DNA of 17,801 nt, taken from the NCBI GenBank assembly GCA_022866005.1, contig JALHTV010000070.1, positions 1 through 17,801 on the forward strand, given 5' to 3'. Under the pieces are notes generated by a model. That model did not search any database. It saw only the letters and a program-made list of their open reading frames with translations, and had not been told where the DNA came from. This DNA comes from Phycisphaerae bacterium. GTDB lineage: Bacteria; Planctomycetota; Phycisphaerae; SM23-33. This document shows positions 1 through 7,094 of this stretch, piece by piece (position 1 is the stretch's first letter; each line of letters starts with the position of its first letter). Both the position numbers and the translations under genes were made by a program.

Positions 1-2
1 CC

Positions 3-587
3 ATCAACACAGGCAGCGGGCGATCCACCCAAGTCGGGGTGGAGGTAGCCGGTGACGGGTGCAGCCTGATCCACACGACAGCGGCCTCGACGCTGGGCGG
101 CGTGATGGACGTGCAATCGCTTTCCAGCTACCGGCCGCGGGAGGGTGATAAGTTTGTTGTCATCTCCTCCAGCGACCCCAACGGTGTGCACTTCACAGGG
201 AACTTCGGTACGTTCACCAGCAACATCACACGCGGCCTGCCAGGCCCTTCGGCCTTCGGCGGGGCCCCGAGCGAGGCGAACTATGAGTTAACCTTCCTGG
301 GCCACACCTATGGTGATGCCAACGGCGATCACAAGGTGGACGGTAGTGACCTGGCCCTGCTGGGCGGGGCGTGGATGAAGGACGACCAGACCTGGGCCAC
401 GTGCGACTTCAATGGCGACGGGACGGTGGACGGGAGCGACCTGGCATTGTTCGGCGGCAACTGGATGTGGTCGCTGCCCGGCGCGCCGCCGCTGGCCATC
501 CCTGAACCCGCCTCCGCGGGTCTATTGGTAGGTGCCGGCCTTGCCCCAATTGGAGCACGGCGCCGCCCTCAGCGCACGCTGCGATAA
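3..587 (+). CDS. Secreted dockerin-like / PEP-CTERM protein, C-terminal part
   Basis: The frame is open to the left edge, so the N-terminus lies outside the window. Near the end are two Ca-binding loops of the dockerin/EF-hand type, DANGDHKVDGSDL and DFNGDGTVDGSDL, each followed by an L-[AL]-x-GG-x-W stretch. This is the duplicated layout of a type I dockerin. A short linker then leads to an IPEPAS motif, a weakly hydrophobic Gly/Ala/Leu segment and a terminal Arg cluster (ARRRP), which is the three-part PEP-CTERM sorting signal. Known PEP-CTERM proteins are exported and processed by an exosortase in the envelope; planctomycetes often carry this tail after dockerin repeats. The upstream residues show no domain I recognise, so the substrate or partner is unknown. 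The stop lies 19 bp from the stop of the convergent minus-strand gene. Confidence 0.8.
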   Translation: MNTGSGRSTQVGVEVAGDGCSLIHTTAASTLGGVMDVQSLSSYRPREGDKFVVISSSDPNGVHFTGNFGTFTSNITRGLPGPSAFGGAPSEANYELTFLGHTYGDANGDHKVDGSDLALLGGAWMKDDQTWATCDFNGDGTVDGSDLALFGGNWMWSLPGAPPLAIPEPASAGLLVGAGLAPIGARRRPQRTLR

Positions 588-606
588 CGCTTCGGCGGGG
601 TGAAGG

Positions 607-1578
607 CTAGGGCTCCAACATGAGCGGGGCCGTCATGATGCCCTTGGCCAGTATGACGATCGCGGCCGCCAGGTACATGACGATCAGGAAGTAGATGATC
701 CGGGGCGCCCACTGGGCCAGTTGCGACAGCTGGAAGTGCGCGGCATCGCCCTCCATGTTGGCCAGGTGGTCGGCGATCACGTCCAGTTGTCCGGAGACCT
801 CCCCGTTGGTCCAGGCGGCGACGAACCCCCGCGGAAGGCGGTGAGAAAAGCCCTCCGAGGCCGCGTTGCCCGAACGGACGGCGCGGTTGGCGCCCTCCAG
901 CCAGCTCCCCACCACCGCGTTGCCGCACACGTCGATCGATTGACTCAGCGCCCGCTGAATGGGGACTCCGGCCGTGTAGAGCATGTGGAACACGCGGCAG
1001 AACCGCCCCAACGCCAGGTGCATCAGGGCGCGGCGCAGCACGGGGATCTTCATGGCGACGCCGTCCAGGGTCCGCCGCACCAGGCCCATCGGCCGCGCGA
1101 AGCGCCGCAGGGCCCAGATCGCGCCCGCCAGGAGGTACAGCCCGCCCAGGGACCGCAACACGGTGAGGAGGTAGCCTAGCAACGTGTACCGGCCCAGGAA
1201 CAGCCAGGGCAGGGGCACCAGGAAGGCCGAGGCGTGGACCACGAACATCGGATAGCCCATCCCCGCGATGAAGTCCCGCCGCAGCTTCGCGCAGAAGCCG
1301 TACCAGTCCGCCAGCCCCTGCACGGCCTGGGCGACCATGCCGGAGGTCTCCCCGGCACGGACGATCATCACATCCATGGGCGAGAAGCTCCCGGGTCGAG
1401 AGGCCATGGCCTCGGCGATCGTCGCGCCGCGGGAGATCGCATCGTTGAGCGCCCGCAGGTCGTTGGCGAATCGGCCCCGCAGGCCCGAGGCCACCGTGTC
1501 GAAGGTCTTTTTCACCGGCAGCCCGGCCTCCAACAGGACCGCCAGGTTGTGGTAGATCAATGCTCGCTTGGCGCCCAT
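607..1578 (-). CDS. Type II secretion system F-domain protein (GspF/PilC-like), short form
   Basis: This is an inner-membrane platform protein of the type II secretion / type IV pilus F family. Two T2SSF repeats can be seen. The first starts at residue 5 (LIYHNLAVLLEAGLPVKKTF) and holds RAGETSG at 74-80. The second starts near 191 (RFCRVFHMLYTAGVPIQRAL) and holds NGEVSGQLD at 258-266. Hydrophobic segments lie at about 111-129, 133-157 and 293-313, as expected for the family. At 323 residues it is shorter than the usual roughly 400, because the cytoplasmic N-terminal extension before the first repeat is missing. The ATG is preceded by GGGGA at 6-7 nt. It follows the pectinesterase by 27 bp on the same strand, so co-transcription is likely. 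No secretion ATPase or pseudopilin gene is visible nearby. Confidence 0.85.
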   Translation of the reverse strand: MGAKRALIYHNLAVLLEAGLPVKKTFDTVASGLRGRFANDLRALNDAISRGATIAEAMASRPGSFSPMDVMIVRAGETSGMVAQAVQGLADWYGFCAKLRRDFIAGMGYPMFVVHASAFLVPLPWLFLGRYTLLGYLLTVLRSLGGLYLLAGAIWALRRFARPMGLVRRTLDGVAMKIPVLRRALMHLALGRFCRVFHMLYTAGVPIQRALSQSIDVCGNAVVGSWLEGANRAVRSGNAASEGFSHRLPRGFVAAWTNGEVSGQLDVIADHLANMEGDAAHFQLSQLAQWAPRIIYFLIVMYLAAAIVILAKGIMTAPLMLEP

Positions 1579-1605
1579 GGGCAGTCCCCGCGGTGTTCGG
1601 TGACC

Positions 1606-2607
1606 TTACCTGGCCTCCGGTTGGGTGGTCGGACGGGTGGTTGCCTCGGCCTGGGGGCTCCAGTTGTCGGTGTCTTTCAGGAAGTTCTCGGCGCTGAAGG
1701 CGGCGGCCTGGGCGTCGGTGAGTTGGCGCGACCAGCTCACGCGGGCGTCGGGGTTGGCGCCGGGGCCTTTACTTCGGTACTCGGCGTAGAACACCGTGGC
1801 CTCGCGGCTGGGGTCGCGCCAGTTGTGCCAGCCCTCGGGTCGCACGGCCTGGTCCATCCAGCAATCCAGGTACACCACCCGCGCGTACGGCCGCCAGGGC
1901 CGGCCCAGGTAGACGCCCTGGGTCTTCTCGTCTGCGACGATCTTGCAGTCCTTGAACACGTACCCCGTGGGCTGATCCGCGGCGGTGCGGCTGTGGGCCG
2001 TGATGTAATTGGCTGACAGGCAGCGGATCGTGCAGTCCTGAAAGAACGCAGCGGCGTTGCCGAAGATGAAGTCGCAGTGCCCCTCGATCTGGCAGCCGGT
2101 GTAGTACTGCCTGCCCCCGTCGGCGTAGAGCGTGTCCTGCCAGCCCAGGAAGCGGCAGTTGCGGAAGACCAGCCGGTCGGCGTTGGCGTACAGGGCCACC
2201 GCCTGGGCGCCCTGGCCGAAGGAGTTTTCAACGGTGAGGTCCTCGGCGGCGCAATCGCGGGCCAGGAGGTAGACCGTGCCGGTCTTGCCGGTGCCGATGG
2301 GCTGACCGTCCGGGCCGGGCTGGTTGGCACCGAGCTTGTAGGTGATGACCGTGGTGCTCCTGTCCGCCCCGCGCAGGGTGACGAAGGGTTTGTCCTTGGG
2401 GAGGGTGACGCGCTCCTCGTAGCGGCCGGGGGCGATCTGCACCACGTGGCGGACCGTGCCGCCGGCGGGGATCGAATCGATGGCCGCCTGGATGGTGGCG
2501 AACTGCGCGCTGGAGTCCTTGGCCACGGTGATCACCACCTCGGCCAGCGCCGGTCCCGCCGCCACCAGCCACAGCCCACCCGCCAAGGCCCAAGCGAACG
2601 TTCTCAT
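1606..2607 (-). CDS. Secreted pectinesterase (carbohydrate esterase family 8)
   Basis: The enzyme removes methyl esters from pectin homogalacturonan, the step before depolymerisation. The first 22 residues form a signal peptide (MRTFAWALAG, hydrophobic core, then PALA) with likely cleavage before EVV. Family signatures appear in order: GAQAVALY at 133-140, GWQDTLY at 155-161, GHCDFIFG at 176-183 and LGRPW at 234-238. The catalytic set is therefore Asp158, Asp179 and Arg236, with Gln157 and Gln136 as transition-state helpers. The right-handed parallel beta-helix fold is implied by the family. A TTG nine codons upstream could also start the frame, but the ATG at 2607 has AGGAAGG about 6-12 nt upstream and gives a clean signal peptide. 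The C-terminus is a short Thr/Pro-rich tail. Together with the dockerin protein this points to plant or algal polysaccharide degradation. Confidence 0.93.
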   Translation of the reverse strand: MRTFAWALAGGLWLVAAGPALAEVVITVAKDSSAQFATIQAAIDSIPAGGTVRHVVQIAPGRYEERVTLPKDKPFVTLRGADRSTTVITYKLGANQPGPDGQPIGTGKTGTVYLLARDCAAEDLTVENSFGQGAQAVALYANADRLVFRNCRFLGWQDTLYADGGRQYYTGCQIEGHCDFIFGNAAAFFQDCTIRCLSANYITAHSRTAADQPTGYVFKDCKIVADEKTQGVYLGRPWRPYARVVYLDCWMDQAVRPEGWHNWRDPSREATVFYAEYRSKGPGANPDARVSWSRQLTDAQAAAFSAENFLKDTDNWSPQAEATTRPTTQPEAR

Positions 2608-2640
2608 GCTCCGCCTTCCTGCTTCCGCCCGCACCCCGCG

Positions 2641-2669
2641 ATGGTATCGCCGCCTCCAGCCCCACGCAA
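2641..2669 (-). promoter_or_regulatory. Possible promoter of the pectinesterase gene
   Basis: Read on the minus strand, TTGCGT (2664-2669) and TACCAT (2641-2646) are separated by 17 bp and lie about 35 nt upstream of the pectinesterase start. The match to the sigma-70 consensus is only moderate (3/6 and 4/6). Position and spacing are the main support. Confidence 0.3.
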
Positions 2670-2747
2670 GGCGGGCAGAACCGGCCAGCCCGCGCCTCCG
2701 GCCCGCCCCCCTCCAGCCAACGGCGTCCGTCTTGAACCCCCGGGCCG

Positions 2748-3314
2748 GTGACGGCTACCATGGCGTCCATGGCGCAACGCGACGACATCGCCCACCTGGA
2801 CCTGGCGGCCCTGAGGATCCTGCACTACCCCGACCCGCGCTTGCAGCAGCCGGCCAAGACGGTCCAGACCGTCGACGCGGCGCTAGGGGCACTGGTGGAG
2901 CGGATGTTCGAATTGATGGCCGCCGCTCGCGGCGTGGGCCTGGCCGCCCCGCAGGTCGGCCTGCCGCTGCGCGTCTTTGTGGCCTGTCCCACGGGCGAGC
3001 CCGCCGACCGCCGCGCGTACGTCAACCCCACCCTGCTCGAGCGGGACGGCCAAATGGAGGAAGAAGAAGGCTGCCTGTCGGTGCCGGGCGTCACCAGCCA
3101 CATCAAGCGCTTCAGCCGCGTGACGCTTGGGGCGACGGACTTGGCCGGCCAGCGGTTCCAGCAGAGCGGCCAGGGGCTGCTCGCCCGGATCTTCCAGCAC
3201 GAGACCGACCACCTGGACGGTCGGCTGATCGTCGATCGCATGGGCAGCCTCGCCCGCCTGGCCCACCGCCGCGCACTGAGAGACCTCCGCAAGCAGTTCG
3301 ACGAGAACCGATGA
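2748..3314 (+). CDS. def: Peptide deformylase
   Basis: Removes the formyl group from the N-terminal methionine of new proteins, acting as a metal-dependent cytoplasmic hydrolase at the ribosome exit. All three family boxes are present: GVGLAAPQVG (62-71), EEGCLSVPG (106-114, metal ligand Cys109) and QHETDHLDG (150-158, metal ligands His151 and His155 with catalytic Glu152). At 188 residues the length is ordinary. The start is uncertain. GTG at 2748 and ATGs at 2760 and 2769 are all in frame ahead of the first conserved residues (LRILHYPDPRL), and none has a convincing SD. The gene is divergent from the pectinesterase. No fmt gene, a frequent partner, is next to it; an FkbM methyltransferase gene with its own promoter follows. 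Confidence 0.95.
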   Translation: MTATMASMAQRDDIAHLDLAALRILHYPDPRLQQPAKTVQTVDAALGALVERMFELMAAARGVGLAAPQVGLPLRVFVACPTGEPADRRAYVNPTLLERDGQMEEEEGCLSVPGVTSHIKRFSRVTLGATDLAGQRFQQSGQGLLARIFQHETDHLDGRLIVDRMGSLARLAHRRALRDLRKQFDENR

Positions 3315-3400
3315 CGGTCACTCCACGGGCCGCGACCGCTGCGTGTACCCTCCGTAGCCCCGTCGCGTCTCATCTCAGGCTCGGCCGGTACGTCCCGCAA

Positions 3401-3430
3401 TTGACCGACGGCGTTGGCGGGATGTATCAT
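3401..3430 (+). promoter_or_regulatory. Sigma-70-like promoter for the FkbM methyltransferase gene
   Basis: TTGACC (3401-3406) and TATCAT (3425-3430) are separated by 18 bp, each one base from consensus. The predicted transcript would start near 3437 and reach the methyltransferase start codon after about 50 nt. This supports a start downstream of 3437. The -10 box lies inside a perfect palindrome, described separately. Confidence 0.6.
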
Positions 3431-3436
3431 CCCGCC
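3416..3436. repeat. Perfect palindrome over the -10 box (possible operator)
   Basis: Arms GGCGGGATG (3416-3424) and CATCCCGCC (3428-3436) are exact reverse complements around a TAT centre. The palindrome covers the TATCAT -10 element and the predicted start point. That placement would suit a dimeric repressor. It has no T-tract, so it is less likely to be an intrinsic terminator of the upstream deformylase gene. Confidence 0.55.
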
Positions 3437-3490
3437 CTGGCCCATCGGCCAGTGGTGCGGCTGCGGAAAGACATGCAAGGGCCGAGCGAC

Positions 3491-4219
3491 ATGGCAGGCA
3501 TGAAAAGGTTGCTGAGGCGGGTGCTGTGGGGCAAGCACGGCAACCTCACCAGTCTGGACGACCCTTGGAAGATCATCCCCTCTCTGCTGGCCGGCCGGGA
3601 GGTGACCACCCTCATCGACGCCGGGGCCAGCGACGGCCGCATCACCCACCGCCTTCTGCGCGCCTTCCCCCAGGCGACGGCCTACCTCTTCGAGCCCAAC
3701 CCTGCATACGCCGAAGCCCTTCGGGAATACGCCGACCGCGATCGGCGCGTCAGGCCTCAGCTACTAGCCTTGGCCGACAGGCAGGGGGAGCTGGAGTTCT
3801 ATGAGACGGCCTCGCGGGGGTCATGCAGCCTGTTGAAACCCAGTCGGCACCTGGCCGACAACTTCCCCCAGGAGGCGTCCGTCCGCCGCGTGTCGCGCGT
3901 CCCGGCTGTCCGCCTGGATGATTGGGCGCGGCAAAGCGGCCTGGCCAGCATCGAGGTGGTGAAGTTGGACATCCAGGGAGCGGAACTGGCGGCCTGTCGC
4001 GGCGGACGGGAGATACTTCAGCAGTCCACATTGCTGATCTATACCGAAGTGTGGTTCCGTCGGCTGTACGAAGGTGGGGCGGTGTTCGGTGAGATCGATC
4101 AGTTCCTCCGCGAGCTGGGATTCGCCCTCTACAGCCTCTACAAGCCCAAGAGCGACGCGCGCGGGTTCCTGAGCTGGGCGAATGCCCTGTACCTGCATGC
4201 CGATAGGCTGGGGATCTAA
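3491..4219 (+). CDS. FkbM-family SAM-dependent methyltransferase
   Basis: Predicted to transfer a methyl group from S-adenosylmethionine to an oxygen of a sugar or polyketide-like acceptor; the acceptor cannot be told from sequence. The SAM-binding motif I is LIDAGASDG (41-49), the acidic residue after strand 2 is in FEPN (67-70), and the FkbM hallmark KLDIQGAE is at 158-165 (family form KxDxEGxE). The protein has 242 residues, usual for the family, and no signal peptide or membrane segment. The reading frame runs far upstream, but the promoter at 3401-3430 limits the start to ATGs at 3473, 3491 or 3500. ATG 3491 has AAGGG about 10 nt upstream; 3473 has a closer GGAAAG and is an alternative. 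Such enzymes often act in O-antigen or exopolysaccharide decoration. Confidence 0.88.
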   Translation: MAGMKRLLRRVLWGKHGNLTSLDDPWKIIPSLLAGREVTTLIDAGASDGRITHRLLRAFPQATAYLFEPNPAYAEALREYADRDRRVRPQLLALADRQGELEFYETASRGSCSLLKPSRHLADNFPQEASVRRVSRVPAVRLDDWARQSGLASIEVVKLDIQGAELAACRGGREILQQSTLLIYTEVWFRRLYEGGAVFGEIDQFLRELGFALYSLYKPKSDARGFLSWANALYLHADRLGI

Positions 4220-4252
4220 GTCCGGCGACGCGGCGCGGGCTAGTAACACCTT

Positions 4253-4606
4253 TCAGGTTGCCCGTTTATCCAGGCCGTGGATAAGCCCGCTGATCATCTT
4301 GGCGGCCACCTCCAGTTCTGCAAGCAACGTGGTATGGGTTTCGTTGCTAACTAGGCCGCGGCGGCGAGCCAGTTCAAGGAGCGGAACGCATTCCTGTGCT
4401 GAACCGCGCGCAATCGTGAAGAAGTTGCGTCGGTCGGCTTTGGTGAAGCGCCCATTACCTTCGGCCAGATTGGTCGCGATGGAAAGTGAGGCACGATTCA
4501 GCTGGTCAGCTAGGAAGTAGAAACCCCGCGGGAACTGCTGGGTTAGCGCGGCAACTCGGTCGGCCAGGTCATCCGCTTTCTGATAGACGACGAGCTTTTC
4601 AAACAT
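4253..4606 (-). CDS. Four-helix-bundle protein (S23 / 23S rRNA intervening-sequence protein family)
   Basis: A small protein of 117 residues that matches the S23-like four-helix-bundle family: FEKLVVYQKADDLADRV at the N-terminus, then ALTQQFPRGFYFLADQLNRA, SIATNLAEGNGR near the middle, and a helical C-terminus (LLAELEVAAKMISGLIHGLD). Known members occur inside 23S rRNA intervening sequences or as free-standing genes. The same fold serves as the Avd accessory protein of diversity-generating retroelements. No rRNA, reverse transcriptase or variable repeat is visible here, so this is a free-standing copy of unknown function. The ATG at 4606 gives the usual family N-terminus; ATG 4615 and GTG 4621 are in frame upstream. 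No clear SD is seen. GC is somewhat lower than in neighbouring genes, and degenerate 8-bp repeats follow its 5' side. Confidence 0.85.
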   Translation of the reverse strand: MFEKLVVYQKADDLADRVAALTQQFPRGFYFLADQLNRASLSIATNLAEGNGRFTKADRRNFFTIARGSAQECVPLLELARRRGLVSNETHTTLLAELEVAAKMISGLIHGLDKRAT

Positions 4607-4635
4607 GAAAACCATAAGCACTACCGAGATGTTTC

Positions 4636-4674
4636 GAACAGGAGACAGGCGAACAGGTGACCGCAGGTGAGCGG
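4636..4674 (+). repeat. Degenerate short-repeat array, left copy
   Basis: Successive units GAACAGGA, GACAGGC, GAACAGGTGA and CCGCAGGTGA share the core ACAGGTGA with a 7-10 bp period. The array is non-coding and lies just upstream of the four-helix-bundle gene. It is inverted relative to the array at 4720-4759. Confidence 0.55.
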
Positions 4675-4719
4675 TCTAGGTGCCCATCAACAAGACCACG
4701 TGAGCGATGCCCCTGCCAC

Positions 4720-4759
4720 CAGTTCACCTGTTCATCTGCTCCACTGCTCACCTGCTCTA
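4720..4759 (-). repeat. 8-bp tandem repeat array, right copy (inverted relative to the left)
   Basis: Five consecutive 8-bp units: CAGTTCAC, CTGTTCAT, CTGCTCCA, CTGCTCAC, CTGCTCTA. The consensus CTGYTCAC is the reverse complement of the left array's core. Ten bases match exactly in inverted orientation between the arrays (4651-4660 against 4724-4733), so the two could pair around a 63-nt loop. Confidence 0.65.
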
Positions 4760-4776
4760 TTGCCCGTACGGGCAAT
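4759..4776 (-). terminator. Perfect hairpin directly 3' of tRNA-Ser
   Basis: ATTGCCCGTACGGGCAAT is an 18-bp perfect palindrome that touches the 3' end of tRNA-Ser. As RNA it forms a 7-bp stem with a GUAC loop. No U-tract follows on the minus strand, so it may act as a processing or stability element rather than a true intrinsic terminator. Confidence 0.45.
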
Positions 4777-4863
<87 letters not shown>

Positions 4864-4875
4864 AGTCGTCGGGCC

Positions 4876-4905
4876 ACTATACGTCGCCGGCGCCTGGGGG
4901 CACAA
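4876..4905 (-). promoter_or_regulatory. Promoter of tRNA-Ser
   Basis: On the minus strand, TTGTGC (4900-4905) and TATAGT (4876-4881) are separated by 18 bp. The -10 matches consensus at 5 of 6 positions; the -35 is weak. Transcription would begin about 6 nt before the mature tRNA. Confidence 0.5.
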
Positions 4906-4918
4906 GGCCGCTGCGCCC

Positions 4919-5926
4919 TTACGGGCCGGCAACGCGCCGCAAGGTCTCCGCCAGCAGCGAGCAGACCCTCTCGCGCGAGTGATGCTCCTGCACGTAGGCC
5001 CGGCCGTTGGCTGCCAACTGGGCGCGCAGGGCGCCGTCGTCCGCCAGCTTGGTCAGCGCCTCCACCCACTGCTGCTCGGAGGCGGCACACAGCCCGCGTG
5101 CCTCGCTGCCCTCCGGGCCGGCCAGGACCAGGTTCTCCCCCACGGCCGACCCGACCCAGGCCAGCCCATAGGCCATGTACTGAAGCACCTTGTACGGGCT
5201 TTTGCCGCGGCTCCAGCGCGTGTCGGGCATGGGGCACAGGCCCAGGTCGCACTCACGCAGCGCCCTGTCCTGCTCCTGCGGCGACCAGGGTCGATAGTCC
5301 ACGTTCAGCCCGGCGGCGGCCAGGCCCTCGGGGCCAATCAGACGCAGCTCGACCTGCGGGCGGACCTCGGCCAGGCGGGCCAGGACACCGGCCAGCTCTC
5401 GCAGGTAGCGCAGGGTCGAGCGCGACCCCAGCCACAGTAGCCGAACCGGACCCGCTCGCGGGGCCCGCGGCGGGAGGGCCGGGATGTCCACGGCCATCGG
5501 CACCACCGTCACGTCCCGGCAGTACCCCCCCGCGCGGGCGGCCAGATACCCATTGGCGACCGTGGCTGCGTCGCAACGGCGCAGCAGGCAGGCGAACTTC
5601 AGCCGCCTGGCCAGACCCAGACCGTGGGTGGAGTACAGGATGGGGTCATCGAAGTCGAACACCAGCCGCCGCGCCGCGCGCCGCCAGGTCCGCAGGTGCC
5701 AGGGCGAGATCAGGTACCTGTGCAGCCAGACCGCGTCGAAGCGCCCCAGCGAGCGAATCAACTCCCGGCGCTGCGCCCGATGGCGGGGGACCACCGCGAC
5801 CGTCACGTCGACGCCCCGCCCGGCCAGGGCCACGACGTGCCGCTTCACGCGATGCTCGAAGCTCGCCGAATCCGGCCGGCGCGTCACGGCTGCGATGTTC
5901 AGGCGCTGCGACACCGACAGAGTCAT
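4919..5926 (-). CDS. Glycosyltransferase, GT-B fold (GT1/GT4-like)
   Basis: A cytoplasmic or membrane-associated enzyme expected to move a sugar from a nucleotide donor to a glycan or lipid acceptor. The N-terminal half has a Rossmann-like lobe with an unusual FDFDDPILYS stretch at 90-99. The C-terminal half has VRLLWLGSRSTLRYL (161-175), ELRLIGPEG (193-201), and a donor-site region GLCPMPDTRWSRGKSPYKVLQYMAYGL split as GLCPMPDT (229-236) and KSPYKVLQYMAYG (242-254), typical of GT4 enzymes. No signal peptide or membrane helix is evident. ATG 5926 is chosen because MTLSVSQRLNIAAV leads straight into the first beta-strand. A GTG at 5956 is in frame but gives an Arg/Ser-rich, unlikely extension. 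The gene is divergent from queG. The acceptor cannot be predicted. Confidence 0.88.
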   Translation of the reverse strand: MTLSVSQRLNIAAVTRRPDSASFEHRVKRHVVALAGRGVDVTVAVVPRHRAQRRELIRSLGRFDAVWLHRYLISPWHLRTWRRAARRLVFDFDDPILYSTHGLGLARRLKFACLLRRCDAATVANGYLAARAGGYCRDVTVVPMAVDIPALPPRAPRAGPVRLLWLGSRSTLRYLRELAGVLARLAEVRPQVELRLIGPEGLAAAGLNVDYRPWSPQEQDRALRECDLGLCPMPDTRWSRGKSPYKVLQYMAYGLAWVGSAVGENLVLAGPEGSEARGLCAASEQQWVEALTKLADDGALRAQLAANGRAYVQEHHSRERVCSLLAETLRRVAGP

Positions 5927-6016
5927 AGCACGCCCCGCCGACGAAGGAAAGCCCACCTGACGGCCGGTGCGGTGCAGCGTTTCCGGCCCAGCCGGCCAAG
6001 CGGTAGACTACGGGCC

Positions 6017-7072
6017 ATGAACAGCACCGATCTAGCAGGAGCCATCAAGGACCTCGCGAGGCGGGCGGGTTTCCTGGCTGCGGGCATCGCCCCCGCCGGC
6101 CCCGTGGCGCAGGCCACGCGCCTGCACGCCTGGCTGGAGCGAGGGTATTGCGCAGACATGGACTTCATGCGGCGGAACCTCGCACAGCGGTGCTGCCCAG
6201 CGGAGCTGGTCCGCGGCGCCCGCAGTGTCATCTGCCTGGCCGCCAGTTACGCCCCGCCGCCGGGGGCTGACCGCGACGGGATGGTGGCCCGCTACGCCCG
6301 CGGGGCCGACTACCACAAGGTCCTCAAGCGGCGATCTGCGGCGCTGGTCCAGGCCATCCGCGCGATTGAACCTGGGTTCCTCGGGCGCGCGTTCGTGGAC
6401 TCCGGCCCCGTCATGGAGCGCAGCCTGGCTGCGGCGGCGGGGCTGGGCTGGACCGGCCGGAATGGCTGCGTGTTTGTGGATGGGGCCGGCAGCTACTGCG
6501 TGCTGGCGGAGATCGTCTGCAACCTGCCCCTGCCCGCGGACAGCCCCCAACCTGGCCGCTGCGGCGACTGTCGTGCCTGTGTGGCGGCCTGTCCCACCGG
6601 CGCCCTGCACGACGACGGGCTGGTGGACGCCCGGCGGTGCATCAGCTATCTGACCATCGAGCATCGCGGCACGATTGACCCGTCCCTGTGGCCGCGGATG
6701 GGTGTGCGGCTGTTCGGCTGCGATGCGTGCCAGGCGGTCTGCCCGCACAACCGCGACCTGCCCGCCGGTGACTCTGAGCTGGCCGGTGCGGCGCCGCTCG
6801 GCGGGGCCGGCCTGGTGGAGGTGTTCACCTGGCCAGAGGCCCACTGGCGCCAGGCCACGGCCGGCTCGGCCACGCGGCGGGCAACGCACGAGATGTTCCT
6901 TCGCAACGCGATCCTCGCCGCCGGCAACAGCGGCGATGCGTCGCTGGCGGCGCCGCTCCGTGCGATCCAAGGCAGCGCGCCCCATTGGGCGGAGCTTGCC
7001 GGCTGGGCCCTGGCGCGCCTGAGCGGCGAGGCCGACAACCCCTTTGACGCCTCCACTACCCCAAGCGTATAA
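6017..7072 (+). CDS. queG: Epoxyqueuosine reductase
   Basis: Catalyses the last step of queuosine formation, reducing epoxyqueuosine to queuosine in the wobble position of GUN-decoding tRNAs, using cobalamin and two [4Fe-4S] clusters. The catalytic region is VDSGPVMERSLAAAAGLGW (127-145, with Asp128). The cluster ligands are CGDCRACVAACP (182-193) and CDACQAVCPHN (235-245), with the bridging Cys208 in RRCISYLTIEHRG. A HEAT-like helical C-terminus follows (residues 270-340). Length is 351 residues, as in known QueG. There is no SD before the ATG. TAGACT (6004-6009) ends 7 nt upstream, so the message may be leaderless. folE follows 22 bp downstream and supplies the first enzyme of the preQ0 route. 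Confidence 0.95.
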   Translation: MNSTDLAGAIKDLARRAGFLAAGIAPAGPVAQATRLHAWLERGYCADMDFMRRNLAQRCCPAELVRGARSVICLAASYAPPPGADRDGMVARYARGADYHKVLKRRSAALVQAIRAIEPGFLGRAFVDSGPVMERSLAAAAGLGWTGRNGCVFVDGAGSYCVLAEIVCNLPLPADSPQPGRCGDCRACVAACPTGALHDDGLVDARRCISYLTIEHRGTIDPSLWPRMGVRLFGCDACQAVCPHNRDLPAGDSELAGAAPLGGAGLVEVFTWPEAHWRQATAGSATRRATHEMFLRNAILAAGNSGDASLAAPLRAIQGSAPHWAELAGWALARLSGEADNPFDASTTPSV

Positions 7073-7094
7073 GAGGCGCCCCAGAGGTGACATC

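Noticed and set aside
2456..3490. The long upstream extension of the FkbM methyltransferase reading frame
   Set aside because: It overlaps the deformylase gene in another frame and is Arg/Pro/Gly-rich. A good promoter at 3401-3430 places the real start downstream.
4253..4621. Diversity-generating retroelement (Avd-like accessory protein)
   Set aside because: There is no reverse transcriptase, template repeat or variable repeat nearby. The protein fits the general S23-like family equally well.
4720..4759. Possible CRISPR array
   Set aside because: The units are only 8 bp, contiguous and degenerate, with no spacers and no cas genes in the window.
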